Shown one piece after another: positions 46,655 to 55,799 of a stretch of DNA of 64,000 nucleotides (the stretch's first letter is position 1; the number at the start of each line of letters is the position of its first letter). This DNA is from Methylosinus sp. C49 (GTDB taxonomy: Bacteria; Pseudomonadota; Alphaproteobacteria; Rhizobiales; Beijerinckiaceae), in assembly GCF_009936375.1 (NCBI RefSeq), contig NZ_AP022332.1, positions 1,917,501 to 1,981,500 on the forward strand, in the 5' to 3' direction. Under the pieces are notes generated by a model. The model had not been told where the DNA came from and made no database searches. It was given only the letters and a program-made list of their open reading frames with translations. Made by a program: the position numbers and the translations under genes.

Positions 46655-48205
46655 ATGCCGCTCGGACCCTATCCGCCCGAACTTTTGACCACAGCGCAAA
46701 TGGCGCGCGCCGACCGCCTCACCATAGAGAGCGGCGTCGCCGGCATGGCGCTGATGGAGAAGGCCGCCGCCGCCATAGCCGCGGCCGCCACCGCCTTTCT
46801 GGTGAAGACGGCAGGGCGGCGCGTGCTGGTGCTGTGCGGGCCGGGCAACAATGGCGGCGACGGCTATGTCGCCGCGCGCATATTGCGCAGCCAGCGCTTC
46901 AAGGTGCGCGTCGCAGCGCTCACGCCGCCGGACACGCTCAATGGCGACGCGCGCTTGGCCGCCGCGAGCTGGGACGGCCGCGTCGAGGACGCCGCCACAT
47001 GCGATTTCAAAGGCGTCGATCTCGTTATCGACGCTCTGTTCGGCACGGGTCTCGCGCGTGATCTGGACGGGCCGACGGCGGAGCTGATCTTGCGCCTCAA
47101 CGCATGGCGCGAGGAGACCAAGCAGAAGATCATCGCCATCGACATTCCGTCCGGCGTCGACGGCACCAGCGGCGCCATTCGCGGCGTCGCCGTTCAGGCC
47201 GATTCGACGGTTACTTTCTTCCGGCTGAAATGCGGGCATCTGCTGCTGCCGGGCAGGCTGCGCTGCGGTACGATCTCCTGCGCCCATATCGGCATAAGGT
47301 CGAATGTGCTGGAGAAGATCCAGCCGCAGACCTTCGTCAACGAACCCGCCGCCTGGCGCGACGCTCTGCGCCTGCCCGGCGTCGAGGGCCATAAATATGC
47401 GCGCGGCCATGCGGTGGTGGTCTCGGGCGGCGCCTCGCATACGGGCGCGGCGCGGCTCTCGGCGCTGGCGGCGCTGCGCGGCGGCGCCGGGCTCGTCACT
47501 CTGGCGACTCCGCAGGAGGCTTTCGCCATCAACGCGCCGGCGCTGACCGCGGTGATGCTGCGCGTCGCCGACGGGCCTGCCGGGCTTTCGGCGCTGCTGG
47601 AGGACAAGCGCAAGAATGTCGTCGCTCTGGGGCCGGGGCTCGGCGTCGGCGAGGCGAGCTGCGCTCTGGTCGAGACCGCGCTCGCGCCGTCGAAGGAGCG
47701 CCGCGCGGCCGTGCTCGACGCCGATGCGCTGACCAGCTTCGCGCTCGCGCCGGATCGTCTGCGCGAGGCGATTCGCGCTGCGCCGGGCCCGGTCGTGCTG
47801 ACGCCGCATGGCGGCGAGTTCGCGCGGCTCTTTCACGGCCAGCGCTGGGAGCGCACGATCAGCGGCGCACCCATCTCCAAGCTCGAGCGCACGCGCGACG
47901 CCGCGCGCGATATCGGCGCCATCGTTATTTTCAAGGGGCCGGACACTGTGGTCGCCGCGCCGGACGGGCGCGCCTCCATATTGGCGGAGGCTTCGCCCTG
48001 GCTCGCCACAGCCGGTTCCGGCGACGTTCTCACCGGCATTGTCGCGGGCCTGCTGGCGCAAGGCATGGAGCCTTTCGCCGCCGCTTCCTGCGCCGTGTGG
48101 ATGCACGCCGCCGCGGCGGATGATTTCGGCGCCGGCCTCATCGCGGACGATATTATCGATCGCCTGCCGGCGGCTTGGCGCCGGCTGGTTTCGATTCAGC
48201 CCTAG
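46655..48205 (+). CDS. nnr: Bifunctional NAD(P)H-hydrate epimerase / ADP-dependent dehydratase
   Basis: A 516-residue fusion for repair of hydrated NAD(P)H. The N-terminal YjeF_N epimerase has CGPGNNGGDGYVAARIL near residue 62 and IPSGVDGTSGAI near 166. The C-terminal ribokinase-like dehydratase has GHKYARGHAVVVSGG near 245, LGPGLGVGE near 325, VLTPHGGEFARLF near 382, and GSGDVLTGIVAGLLAQGM near 452. Both domains look intact. Cytoplasmic. It stands alone between the multicopper oxidase and the DUF1269 gene. Confidence 0.95.
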   Translation: MPLGPYPPELLTTAQMARADRLTIESGVAGMALMEKAAAAIAAAATAFLVKTAGRRVLVLCGPGNNGGDGYVAARILRSQRFKVRVAALTPPDTLNGDARLAAASWDGRVEDAATCDFKGVDLVIDALFGTGLARDLDGPTAELILRLNAWREETKQKIIAIDIPSGVDGTSGAIRGVAVQADSTVTFFRLKCGHLLLPGRLRCGTISCAHIGIRSNVLEKIQPQTFVNEPAAWRDALRLPGVEGHKYARGHAVVVSGGASHTGAARLSALAALRGGAGLVTLATPQEAFAINAPALTAVMLRVADGPAGLSALLEDKRKNVVALGPGLGVGEASCALVETALAPSKERRAAVLDADALTSFALAPDRLREAIRAAPGPVVLTPHGGEFARLFHGQRWERTISGAPISKLERTRDAARDIGAIVIFKGPDTVVAAPDGRASILAEASPWLATAGSGDVLTGIVAGLLAQGMEPFAAASCAVWMHAAAADDFGAGLIADDIIDRLPAAWRRLVSIQP

Positions 48206-48363
48206 CTCCCTACATAGAGAGAAGCGGAAACGATGCGCGCATTCGCGCGTTTCGCCGGGGACGGCGGAGCGCGCATCGTCGTCTCGCATTCGCACGGTCG
48301 TCGCAACGACACGTTCACGCGCTTCAATGAGGATGCGCGTCTACCGACAAGAGGAGAGCTTTC

Positions 48364-48882
48364 ATGTCCGATCTCGTTGTCATCGTCTATCCGACCGAAG
48401 CCAAGGCCGAGGACATTCGGCAGAAGCTGTTCGAGCTGCAGAAGGAATATGTGATCGAGATCAGCGACGCCGTGATCGCGGTGAAGGAGCCGAGCGGCCA
48501 TGTGAAGCTGAACCAGCTCCTCAACACCACCGCGGCCGGCGCCGTGAGCGGCACCTTTTGGGGCGCGCTGATCGGGCTCATCTTCCTCAATCCGCTGCTC
48601 GGCGCGGCGATCGGCGCGGGCGCGGGCGCGCTCAGCGGCGCGCTCACCGATTACGGCATCAACGACGCTTTCATGAAGCAGCTCTCGGAGACGCTTCAGC
48701 CCGGCAATGCCGCTCTCTTCGTGCTGATCCGCAAGCTGACGGCCGACAAGCTGCTCGATGCGGTGAAGGGCACTGGCGGCATCGTGCTCAAGACATCGCT
48801 CGATCACAATAAGGAGCAGGCGCTGCGCGACGCGCTCGCCGCGCATGTGTCGACGGCGGTCGCCGCGCCTTCGACGCCTTGA
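48364..48882 (+). CDS. DUF1269 family membrane protein
   Basis: A 172-residue protein. It begins SDLVVIVYPTEAKAEDIRQK, then AVIAVKEPSGHVKLNQ, a hydrophobic Gly/Ala hairpin near residues 58-95 (GTFWGALIGLIFLNPLLGAA), then ALFVLIRKLTADKLLDAVKG. This is the layout of the DUF1269 family, whose function is undefined but which is often stress-associated. AAGAGGAGAGC precedes the ATG. The 158 bp between nnr and this gene hold no clear gene. Confidence 0.82.
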   Translation: MSDLVVIVYPTEAKAEDIRQKLFELQKEYVIEISDAVIAVKEPSGHVKLNQLLNTTAAGAVSGTFWGALIGLIFLNPLLGAAIGAGAGALSGALTDYGINDAFMKQLSETLQPGNAALFVLIRKLTADKLLDAVKGTGGIVLKTSLDHNKEQALRDALAAHVSTAVAAPSTP

Positions 48883-48907
48883 TTGTGCCGAAGCATCCGA
48901 GACGCTG

Positions 48908-50926
48908 TCAGCGCCTCGGATGCTGCACATCGGCCAGCGTGCGCAGCCGTCGTCCGGCGCCGGGGCCGGTGAAGACGTCGGCGGTTCTCACTGCGTCCGG
49001 GAAGCGTAGTCCCGTCTCCGTTTCGATTTTCGTCACCGGAACCTGAAAATTCTGGCCGGGCTCCGCGCTGTTCGGGCCTACCGGCAGCTGCTCGAAGGGA
49101 ATGTTCAGAGCATAGTCCTGCTGGCTCACCATATAGGCGCTCGAGTAGAGCGCGCCCCTGCGGTCGGCGACGACCACCACCTTCCAGAAGAATTGCGGGA
49201 TCAGCACGCCGCGATGCTCTTCGTCGTCGGATCGGAACAGGGGGCCGGTGAAGACGCTGGCGCGGACATCTTCCTCGTCGGTGTTGTAGAGAATGAAATT
49301 CTCGAGACCCTGCCAGAGGTCGGCGCCTTGATTGAAGCCCCAATATTGGGGCGAGCAATTGGTCCAGTGGAAGGTGTCGTCATTCGCCTGCTTGGCTTCG
49401 CGAATCGCGCCCCAAACCGGGTCCAGCCGGCGCACGAGATGGCCGCGGTCGAAATAGTTCTTCCCCGGCACGGGCTCGTTTCCATAGAGCTCGTCGCCGT
49501 TCTGCAATTCTTCCGGCAGGCGCGGGTCATAGTACCAGGCGTCGGCGCCGCGATCGAGATTGACCCATTTGGCGCCGTCTATGTTGACGGCGGTGAAGAA
49601 GGCCAGCTTACGCTTGGGGTCGCCATTGAAGACGACCGAGAAGTGCAGATAGCGCAGCACGTCGTCCGAGGCGCCGGCGATTTTGGCCGGGCTTCCGAAG
49701 CGCAGCGCATTGGGGCCGAGCGTCGGCAGGGGCGCGGCTACCGGGAGAAAATTCGGGTCATAGCCTTTTCTGCCGTCGAAATAATTGGCCGGATGCGTGC
49801 GCCGCTTCGGAGCGCGCGCCGCTTCCAGAGCAGCCGATTGCGCGACGAGGATCGCCGGGGCGCCGATGATCGGTGGGCCGACGATGCTCTGCAAGGGCTG
49901 CGCGCCCGGAAAGGGCGCAACGCCGGAGGCGTCGGCGAGCAGATCTGCGATCAGCGCGGAGCGCGGCGTCGCTGAGGATTTGACCTGCTGCTCGAGGTCG
50001 GCGAGCAGCTTGGACACACGCACGCCCTCATTGGCGATCCATTTGATCTTCTCTCCCTCGAGCCGCCGCGCCGTCGTTGCCGGGGCGGTCGATCCGTCGG
50101 CGAGCGTCCAATGCTCGACGCCATTGACGATCGTGCGTTCCGGCACGCCGGCGTGATGAAGGCAGACGACCTGCCAGGCGTCCGTGCAGACGGGCGCGCC
50201 CGAGGAGCCCGGTGCGGTGTCCGACGAATACCAGAGGAAATCGTCCTTCGAAGAATCTCTTTCGTCGCCATATTTGACGATCTTGTTCTCTCGCAGCGAA
50301 ATGCGCTTCGTGCGCGCGTCTGGATGCTGGATGATCGTGACGTAATTGCCAGCGTCGATCTTGCCGGTGCGCGCGTCGAGACGCAGATAGCCGAAATCGG
50401 TGAGCGCGGCGCCGTCCTCGCTTCGCTCGGCGACGACGACGATCGTATAGTCGAGACGATTTCTCGGACTGGTGACGAAGCCGTCCTGCGGCGACAGGGC
50501 GAAGCGGGTGCTGCGGCGCAGCCGGCCCGAGCCGTCGAGCTCATAGCCGAACTCGATCGTCGCGCGCAGCGCGTCCTCGGGCGTGGGCAATATGTGATTA
50601 TTGGTCAGCAGCAGGCGCGGGCCGATCAGAAAGCCCGTTCCCCATTCGCTCCCATTGCCGACGAGGGCCGGCGCATTGATGCGGCAGACCGCGCGCGCGG
50701 CCATGAGGCCGCGCTCGAGATAATTGATCTCGACGAGATCATTCGCGCCGATCAGCGCTTCATAGGCGTCGAAATCGACTCCTGCGCCAGCGCGCACGCG
50801 ATGCACGATCTGGTCGACCACACGGGCGGGATCCGGCGTCGGATGCGGGGCGGCCTGTCCAGATCGGATCTGGTCGCGCAATTCGGCGTCATCGAACTTC
50901 GATTCGATAATCATTTCGAGCTCCAA
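48908..50926 (-). CDS. Trypsin-like protease fused to DNA/RNA non-specific endonuclease
   Basis: A 672-residue, two-enzyme chain with no signal peptide. After an 80-residue N-terminal region comes a V8/trypsin-like domain: GTGFLIGPRLLLTNNHILP with His111, RLDYTIVVV with Asp159, APGSSGAPV with Ser242. A linker (about 300-400) rich in Ala and Pro leads to a His-Me-finger nuclease: YFDRGHLVRRLD with catalytic His496, then HWTNCSPQYWGFNQG with the metal-binding Asn523 and the family TNxxPQ motif, as in Serratia nuclease and NucA. All key residues are kept. An intracellular protease-nuclease suggests a conflict or self-killing role with proteolytic activation; that is inference. No immunity gene is recognised nearby. 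Confidence 0.88.
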   Translation of the reverse strand: MELEMIIESKFDDAELRDQIRSGQAAPHPTPDPARVVDQIVHRVRAGAGVDFDAYEALIGANDLVEINYLERGLMAARAVCRINAPALVGNGSEWGTGFLIGPRLLLTNNHILPTPEDALRATIEFGYELDGSGRLRRSTRFALSPQDGFVTSPRNRLDYTIVVVAERSEDGAALTDFGYLRLDARTGKIDAGNYVTIIQHPDARTKRISLRENKIVKYGDERDSSKDDFLWYSSDTAPGSSGAPVCTDAWQVVCLHHAGVPERTIVNGVEHWTLADGSTAPATTARRLEGEKIKWIANEGVRVSKLLADLEQQVKSSATPRSALIADLLADASGVAPFPGAQPLQSIVGPPIIGAPAILVAQSAALEAARAPKRRTHPANYFDGRKGYDPNFLPVAAPLPTLGPNALRFGSPAKIAGASDDVLRYLHFSVVFNGDPKRKLAFFTAVNIDGAKWVNLDRGADAWYYDPRLPEELQNGDELYGNEPVPGKNYFDRGHLVRRLDPVWGAIREAKQANDDTFHWTNCSPQYWGFNQGADLWQGLENFILYNTDEEDVRASVFTGPLFRSDDEEHRGVLIPQFFWKVVVVADRRGALYSSAYMVSQQDYALNIPFEQLPVGPNSAEPGQNFQVPVTKIETETGLRFPDAVRTADVFTGPGAGRRLRTLADVQHPRR

Positions 50927-51000
50927 ATAAATTTAACGATCGATATTAGCGCGAGCTCGACGATAGATTTATGACGGAAAACGACCTCGGACGAGGTCGC

Positions 51001-51771
51001 TCAGGGCGCAAATCCCTCGAAGACGATCTGATCGGCGAAGGCGAGCGCCGCCTTCGCCTGCTGCGCGCTGCGCACGGTCCATGTCGTCACGGGAATGCCG
51101 AGCTCCTCGCGGCAGCGGCGCGGAATCGCATGCGGCAGATCGGCGACGTTCCAGGAGAGAAAATCCGGCCGCGTGCGCGCGACATGGGAGAATTGCGTGA
51201 GCTCCTCCCGCTGCGCGGCGGTGAGAAAGCTCCAGTCCGGCCCTTCATAAGACGCCTGCGCGACAATGCCGAGCGGCGCGCCTGCGATGCCGAGCTCGGC
51301 GAAATGCGCGCGCAATTCGGCGATCGGCGCGGGATCGAAGCTCTCGATCGCCGCTGCGCCGCGATAATGCGCGACGATGTCCGCGACATTGCGCGCGAGA
51401 GCGAGATCGCCGTCGAAACGGCTCTTGATCTCGATGAAGAGCGGAACATTTCCGCCGATCGTCGCGAGAAGATCGCGCAGCGTCGGCACGCCCTCCCGCG
51501 TTCCGCGCAAGGTGAGCCGCGCGATCTCGAAATGATTCAGCGCGTCGAGACGGCCGGTCGCATCGGTCAGTCGCTCCAATGTCTCATCGTGGAAGACGAC
51601 GACCTCGCCATCGGCGCTCGCCTGCACGTCGCATTCTATCGCGTAGCCGGCGCAGGCGGCGGCGCGCGCCGCCGACAGCGAATTCTCGGCCACGCCCTTT
51701 GCGAGATCGTGCAGGCCTCTATGCGCGATCTTATGTTCCGTGAGCCAAGGATAGCCGCCGTCCGGGCTCAT
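51001..51771 (-). CDS. ugpQ: Glycerophosphodiester phosphodiesterase
   Basis: A 256-residue GDPD TIM barrel. AHRGLHD at residues 16-22 with the catalytic His and Arg, ENSLSAARAAACAGYAIECD with the metal-binding Glu-x-Asp, and FHDETLERLTDATG with the second His. The C-terminal QIVFEGFAP is short. It hydrolyses glycerophosphodiesters to glycerol-3-phosphate and an alcohol; without a signal peptide it is cytoplasmic (UgpQ type). It starts 3 bp after the RidA-like gene's stop, so the two form an operon. Confidence 0.88.
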   Translation of the reverse strand: MSPDGGYPWLTEHKIAHRGLHDLAKGVAENSLSAARAAACAGYAIECDVQASADGEVVVFHDETLERLTDATGRLDALNHFEIARLTLRGTREGVPTLRDLLATIGGNVPLFIEIKSRFDGDLALARNVADIVAHYRGAAAIESFDPAPIAELRAHFAELGIAGAPLGIVAQASYEGPDWSFLTAAQREELTQFSHVARTRPDFLSWNVADLPHAIPRRCREELGIPVTTWTVRSAQQAKAALAFADQIVFEGFAP

Positions 51772-51774
51772 CGG

Positions 51775-52260
51775 CTACGCCAAAATCTCGAAGGTCGCGT
51801 CCACCTCCACCGCGGCGTCGAGCGGCAGCTGAGCGACGCCGACGGCGAAGCGCGCATGGCGTCCATTCTCGCCGAGCACGGCGGCGACGAGATCCGAGGC
51901 GCCGTTCAGCACTTGCGGAATCTGGCCGTAATCGGCGGCGCTATTGATGAAGCCGCCGAGCCGCAGAACGCGCAGTCTGGCGAGATCGCCGCCCGCCGCG
52001 ACGCAGGCTTGCGCGAGAAGATTGAGCGCGCAGACGCGCGCCGCCGCCTGGCCGGCCTCGAGCGCGACCGATGCGCCGAGCTTGCCCTTATGCGCGGGGT
52101 CGATCACGCCGCCGGGGCCGACCGGCAATTGTCCCGAGACGAAGACGAGATTGCCGGAGCGCGTCCAGGGCACGTAATTGGCGACCGGCGCCGCCGGAGT
52201 GGGGAGGGTCAGTCCCAGCGCCTCGAGCTTTTCGAGCGGCGTCTTCACTGTGTCGGACAT
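51775..52260 (-). CDS. RidA-family protein (YjgF/YER057c/UK114, long subgroup)
   Basis: A 161-residue protein. TPLEKLEALGLTLPTPAAPV and NYVPWTRSGNLVFVSGQLPV are typical of the longer RidA-like subgroup, as are GASVALEAGQAAARVCALNL and RFAVGVAQLPLDAAVEVDAT at the end. Canonical RidA deaminates 2-aminoacrylate-type imines using an Arg near the C-terminus (R in xARSAVxVxxLP); here that position is ARFAVGVAQLP, so the Arg is kept. The ATG at 52260 fits; the longer upstream frame is not coding. First gene of a two-gene operon with the GDPD. Confidence 0.85.
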   Translation of the reverse strand: MSDTVKTPLEKLEALGLTLPTPAAPVANYVPWTRSGNLVFVSGQLPVGPGGVIDPAHKGKLGASVALEAGQAAARVCALNLLAQACVAAGGDLARLRVLRLGGFINSAADYGQIPQVLNGASDLVAAVLGENGRHARFAVGVAQLPLDAAVEVDATFEILA

Positions 52261-52528
52261 CGCGCTTTTCCTTTCCGAATCTCTGAAGAAATTTGCAGCT
52301 TTGCCGCCGACCGTAATTTGGCCAAGGTCGGGAGGCAATGCGTCGAGCGAGACTTCGCCTCGACATCTTGCTCGCCCGAGATAGAGTGGTCGTCAGCGCG
52401 TGCGCCGCGCCGCGACGACACCCCGGAGCGAAGATAGAGCCTCCGGCCCCTGTCGTCGTCGACGCGAAGCGCCGGGAGACGCCGGACCGTAACCAACCAA
52501 GAGCGCGACAGAGGGAGAAAGACCCCAA

Positions 52529-53383
52529 ATGGCTCCAAAATATCTCATCGGCGCGACGCTCGCCTGCGCCTCCTTCCTCGCGCTCGCCGCCCATGCCGAG
52601 AGCGCGGCCACTGTGGCGGCCGTCGCCGGCCATCCGCAGCTGACGCCGCATCGCGCCGTCTATGATCTGACGCTGGCGCAGGCCTCGGGCAGCAAGGCGC
52701 CGACCTCGGCGCGCGGCCGCATCGCTTTCGATTTCACCGGCTCCTCCTGCGAGGGCTGGGTGCAGAATTTCCGCCAGATCACCGAGCTGCAGCCCGCCGA
52801 AGGCCCGCCGCGCCTCTCCGACATGCGCTCCGCCACTTTCGAGGCCGGCGACGGCAAGGATTTTCGTTTCCGCATCGAGACCAAGCTGGACAATGTCCAG
52901 GCCGAGGACATAGACGGCAAGGCCAAGAAGAAGACCGGCGCCGCGCTCTCGGTCGATCTCGCCCGGCCCAAGCAGTCCCAGCTCTCGCTGGACGGCGGCG
53001 CGCTGTTCCCCACCGAGCATCTGCGCCATATCCTCGCCGCGGCTCTCTCCGAGGAGCGCATTCTCGAAGCCAAGGTTTTCGACGGCTCCGGCGACGGCGA
53101 GAAGGTCTTCGACACGATGAGCGTCATCGGCCGGCCGACCAGCAGCGTCGTCACCGAAAAAGCCGCGCAGATCAAGGAGCTCGAAGGGCTCAAGCGCTGG
53201 CCGGTGTCGATCTCCTATTTCGAGCCGGGCAAGCGCGACGAGCAGCCGGTCTATGTGCTGTCCTTCGACCTCTACGAGAATGGCGTCTCCCGTGCGCTGA
53301 AGCTCGACTATGGCGATTTCGCGCTGACCGGCGAGATGACCGAGCTCGCCATTCTGCCGAGCCCGGCCAACTGCAAGATGTGA
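52529..53383 (+). CDS. eipB: EipB-type envelope integrity protein (DUF1849)
   Basis: A 284-residue periplasmic protein with a signal peptide (LIGATLACASFLALAAHAE). The mature part starts LTPHRAVYDLTLAQASGSK and continues ARGRIAFDFTGSSCEGW, as in DUF1849. The two cysteines, one near residue 72 and one three residues from the end (ANCKM), match the single disulfide described for Brucella EipB, a beta-spiral protein needed for envelope integrity. Function here is by family. A terminator hairpin follows between it and the convergent carbonic anhydrase gene. Confidence 0.85.
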   Translation: MAPKYLIGATLACASFLALAAHAESAATVAAVAGHPQLTPHRAVYDLTLAQASGSKAPTSARGRIAFDFTGSSCEGWVQNFRQITELQPAEGPPRLSDMRSATFEAGDGKDFRFRIETKLDNVQAEDIDGKAKKKTGAALSVDLARPKQSQLSLDGGALFPTEHLRHILAAALSEERILEAKVFDGSGDGEKVFDTMSVIGRPTSSVVTEKAAQIKELEGLKRWPVSISYFEPGKRDEQPVYVLSFDLYENGVSRALKLDYGDFALTGEMTELAILPSPANCKM

Positions 53384-53410
53384 GGCTGCAGGCCGAACTC
53401 TCGAAAAAAG

Positions 53411-53439
53411 AAAGCCCGGCGCGGCGCGTCGGGCTTTTT
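53411..53439. terminator. Terminator between eipB and the carbonic anhydrase gene
   Basis: AAAGCCCG at 53411-53418 pairs with CGGGCTTT at 53430-53437, followed by further T residues; inner GCG/CGC pairs extend the stem. The complementary strand ends in an A/T-rich run too, so it can serve both genes. Confidence 0.85.
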
Positions 53440-53451
53440 CGTTTCGAAAAA

Positions 53452-54027
53452 TCAGGCGCGGCCGGCCTCTGTCGCTTTCGGCACCTCGATCAGCTTGCCG
53501 CTCTTCACATCATAGATGAAGCCGTAGATCGGAATATTCTTCGGCGTCAGCGGATTCTCGCGGATGCGCTTCACATCCTGAAAGACGCTCTCCTCCTGCG
53601 ATTCGATGGTGAGCCATTTCACGAAATGGCCCGCCGTGCAGCCGCCCCCATGCTGGGGATTGGACCATGTGGTTCCGTCGAAGGCCGCCGTCGCGAGGCT
53701 GTCGTCGAGAAGATCGGCCATCACCTCGTCGCAGAACAGCTCCATGCCGCAATCGGAATGGTGGATCACGAACCATTCGAGCGTGCCGAGCAGCTTGTGT
53801 GAGATGATCAGCGAGCGGATCGCATCGTCGGAGGCGCGTCCGCCGGCGTTGCGGATCACATGCGCGTCGCCTTCCGAAAGGCCGGCGTATTTGGCCGGAT
53901 CGAGCCGCGCATCCATGCAGGTCAGTATCGCGAAGCGCCGCGCCGGCGGTAGAGCGAGCTGCGCCTTGTCTCCGAAATTCGCGACATATTTGTCGTTCGC
54001 CGACAAGACTTCCGCGAGAATCGTCAT
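53452..54027 (-). CDS. Beta-class carbonic anhydrase
   Basis: A 191-residue enzyme of the small clade (type II/D-like). Zinc and catalytic residues are visible: Cys37, Asp39 and Arg41 in [11 protein letters not shown], and His90 and Cys93 in [28 protein letters not shown] lies between. It hydrates CO2 to bicarbonate in the cytoplasm. The C-terminal part [20 protein letters not shown] is normal for the clade. It is on the same strand as copC-copD with a 122-bp gap; a functional link is not implied by that alone. Confidence 0.92.
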   Translation of the reverse strand: MTILAEVLSANDKYVANFGDKAQLALPPARRFAILTCMDARLDPAKYAGLSEGDAHVIRNAGGRASDDAIRSLIISHKLLGTLEWFVIHHSDCGMELFCDEVMADLLDDSLATAAFDGTTWSNPQHGGGCTAGHFVKWLTIESQEESVFQDVKRIRENPLTPKNIPIYGFIYDVKSGKLIEVPKATEAGRA

Positions 54028-54149
54028 TTGTTCCTCCCATCCGGCCTTTCGCCATTCGGCTTTTCGCCGTCGGGAATTTCTAAGTCGTGGGCTTTCGGGG
54101 TCGGAAATGCAGAATTTTCATGGGCGCATGAATGTCCTGCATGACGGAA

Positions 54150-55796
54150 TCACGCCTCCCGATAGGCGAGCAGCATCAGTCCGGCCAGAGTGAAGGCGAT
54201 GGGCCAGACGATTCCGGCGATGCGCGCGCCGCGGCCTTCGAGGCGTATCTCCAGCCAGCGGGCGGAGGAGGCGAGCAGGCCGACCAGCGCCAGCGGCGTA
54301 TGGGTGACCTCGATCAGAAACTCTTCCCTGATGTTGGAGAGTCCGTGCGAATGGGCGAGCAGCAGCGCGCCGCCGACGCCGGTGATGAAGGGGAAGGCGA
54401 GCGGCGCCCATTGCGCCTTCACGCGCCGCGTCCGCACGCGCCACTCGAAGATTCCGAAGCAGATGATGAGCGCGAGGAAGATGCGATGCTGCGCGATCTC
54501 GGGGTCGCGCAGGCTCTCGATGAGTCCGAGCTGGCCGAGCGGCCAGACGGCTTCGTCGGCGCGCAGAAATAGAAAGCCGGCGAGGCCGAGCATCAGCATC
54601 GGCCAATGGCGTGCGACGGGGGAAAGGCGCCGCCAATGCTCGAGCAGCGCCAGCAGCCCCATGGCGGCGACGAAGAGCCCGGCGATGTGGTGATTATATT
54701 CCGACCAGGCGATGTCCTCGGCGTTGCGCTGCGCCGCGAGGGAGGCCGTTACCGCGTCGCTCGCCTCTGTCGACGGCGTTGCATCGGCGCGCGCGGTCTG
54801 AACCTGCGGCAGCGAGATGGAGAGGGTGGAGTGATCCGGGCTCTCGAGGCGCGGCGGCCATTGTGGCGTCAGCCGCTCGACGATCTCGGCGAAGCTCACC
54901 CGGTCGCGCGTGAGATCGACGGCCGGCGGCAGCGAGGAGAGCGAGGCGGCCGCGAAAACGACCGTCCAGCCGACGCCGATCTCCACCTCCGCGAAACGGC
55001 GCAGCCGCGCAAAGGCGCCTCGATCGGCCGGAGAGCGGCGGACCGCGAGGAAATTGAGCGCGCCGAGCGACAGCAGGCCGGCGAAGAGGATGGCCTTGGC
55101 GCCCACCATCACGCCATAGGCGGCGCCGTAGAAATTCTCGACCGCGCCGATATAGACGATCGACAGGGCGACGCCGCCGGCGGCGATCATCGCCACGGCG
55201 ACCGTGGAGAGATGCGAGAAGCGCAGGCCGATGGCGCGCTGCGCCTCGCCGTCCGGCGCGCGGGCCAGCGCCATGAGGAAATAGGGAATGCCGCCGATCC
55301 ACAGAGCGACGCCGGTGAGATGCGCGAGCTCGGCGGCGACGAGGCCCGGCGGATTGTCGAGCCGGCTGACGGCGTGCGTGGCGCCGAGCCGGGCGCAGAT
55401 CAAAGCCGCCGCGAAGGCGGCGAGGGGCAGGGGCCGCGCCGCGCCGCCGCGAATCGCAAAGGCGAGCGCGAGGGCCGGCGCCGCCGCGAGCGCATCCGCC
55501 TTCACCGCATCGGCGGTGAGCGCATCGACGAAGGAGAGCTCCAGCGCGCCGACGAGCATGGTCGCGAGCGCCGCCGCGTCGAGAGAGACGAGACAGGCGA
55601 GGACGAGCGCGCTCCAAAAGACGATTCGTCCGGCGCGCGCGGCGATGGGCTCCGCCGCCGCGCCGAGCCGCGGCGCCAGCGGCTCGGCGATGAGCAGCAG
55701 AAAGGCGACGCCGCCGACGGCGAGCGACAGCGCCCCCGAGATGGAGCCGCGCAGAATGACGCTGAGAAAGCCGTAGATCTCGATGAATTGCTGCAT
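54150..55796 (-). CDS. copD: CopD-family copper transport/resistance membrane protein with extra C-terminal domain
   Basis: A 548-residue polytopic membrane protein. Residues about 1-310 are the CopD domain with roughly eight helices, including ELAHLTGVALWIGGIPYFLM with its conserved His and GVMVGAKAILFAGLLSLGAL. After a periplasmic loop (about 300-345), a second membrane domain follows with in-helix or loop-edge His residues: YNHHIAG, AQHRIFL, LLAHSHGLSNIREEF and VTHTPLALVG. CopC delivers copper to CopD for passage over the inner membrane. The start is 3 bp after the copC stop. The extra domain may be a second metal-handling unit; that is inference. Confidence 0.85.
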   Translation of the reverse strand: MQQFIEIYGFLSVILRGSISGALSLAVGGVAFLLLIAEPLAPRLGAAAEPIAARAGRIVFWSALVLACLVSLDAAALATMLVGALELSFVDALTADAVKADALAAAPALALAFAIRGGAARPLPLAAFAAALICARLGATHAVSRLDNPPGLVAAELAHLTGVALWIGGIPYFLMALARAPDGEAQRAIGLRFSHLSTVAVAMIAAGGVALSIVYIGAVENFYGAAYGVMVGAKAILFAGLLSLGALNFLAVRRSPADRGAFARLRRFAEVEIGVGWTVVFAAASLSSLPPAVDLTRDRVSFAEIVERLTPQWPPRLESPDHSTLSISLPQVQTARADATPSTEASDAVTASLAAQRNAEDIAWSEYNHHIAGLFVAAMGLLALLEHWRRLSPVARHWPMLMLGLAGFLFLRADEAVWPLGQLGLIESLRDPEIAQHRIFLALIICFGIFEWRVRTRRVKAQWAPLAFPFITGVGGALLLAHSHGLSNIREEFLIEVTHTPLALVGLLASSARWLEIRLEGRGARIAGIVWPIAFTLAGLMLLAYREA

Positions 55797-55799
55797 GGC

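Noticed and set aside
46580-48295. Long open frame antisense to nnr
   Set aside because: Shadow of a well-conserved gene, with no domain and no ribosome-binding site. The same reasoning removes similar frames antisense to recQ, copD, czcA and the multicopper oxidase.
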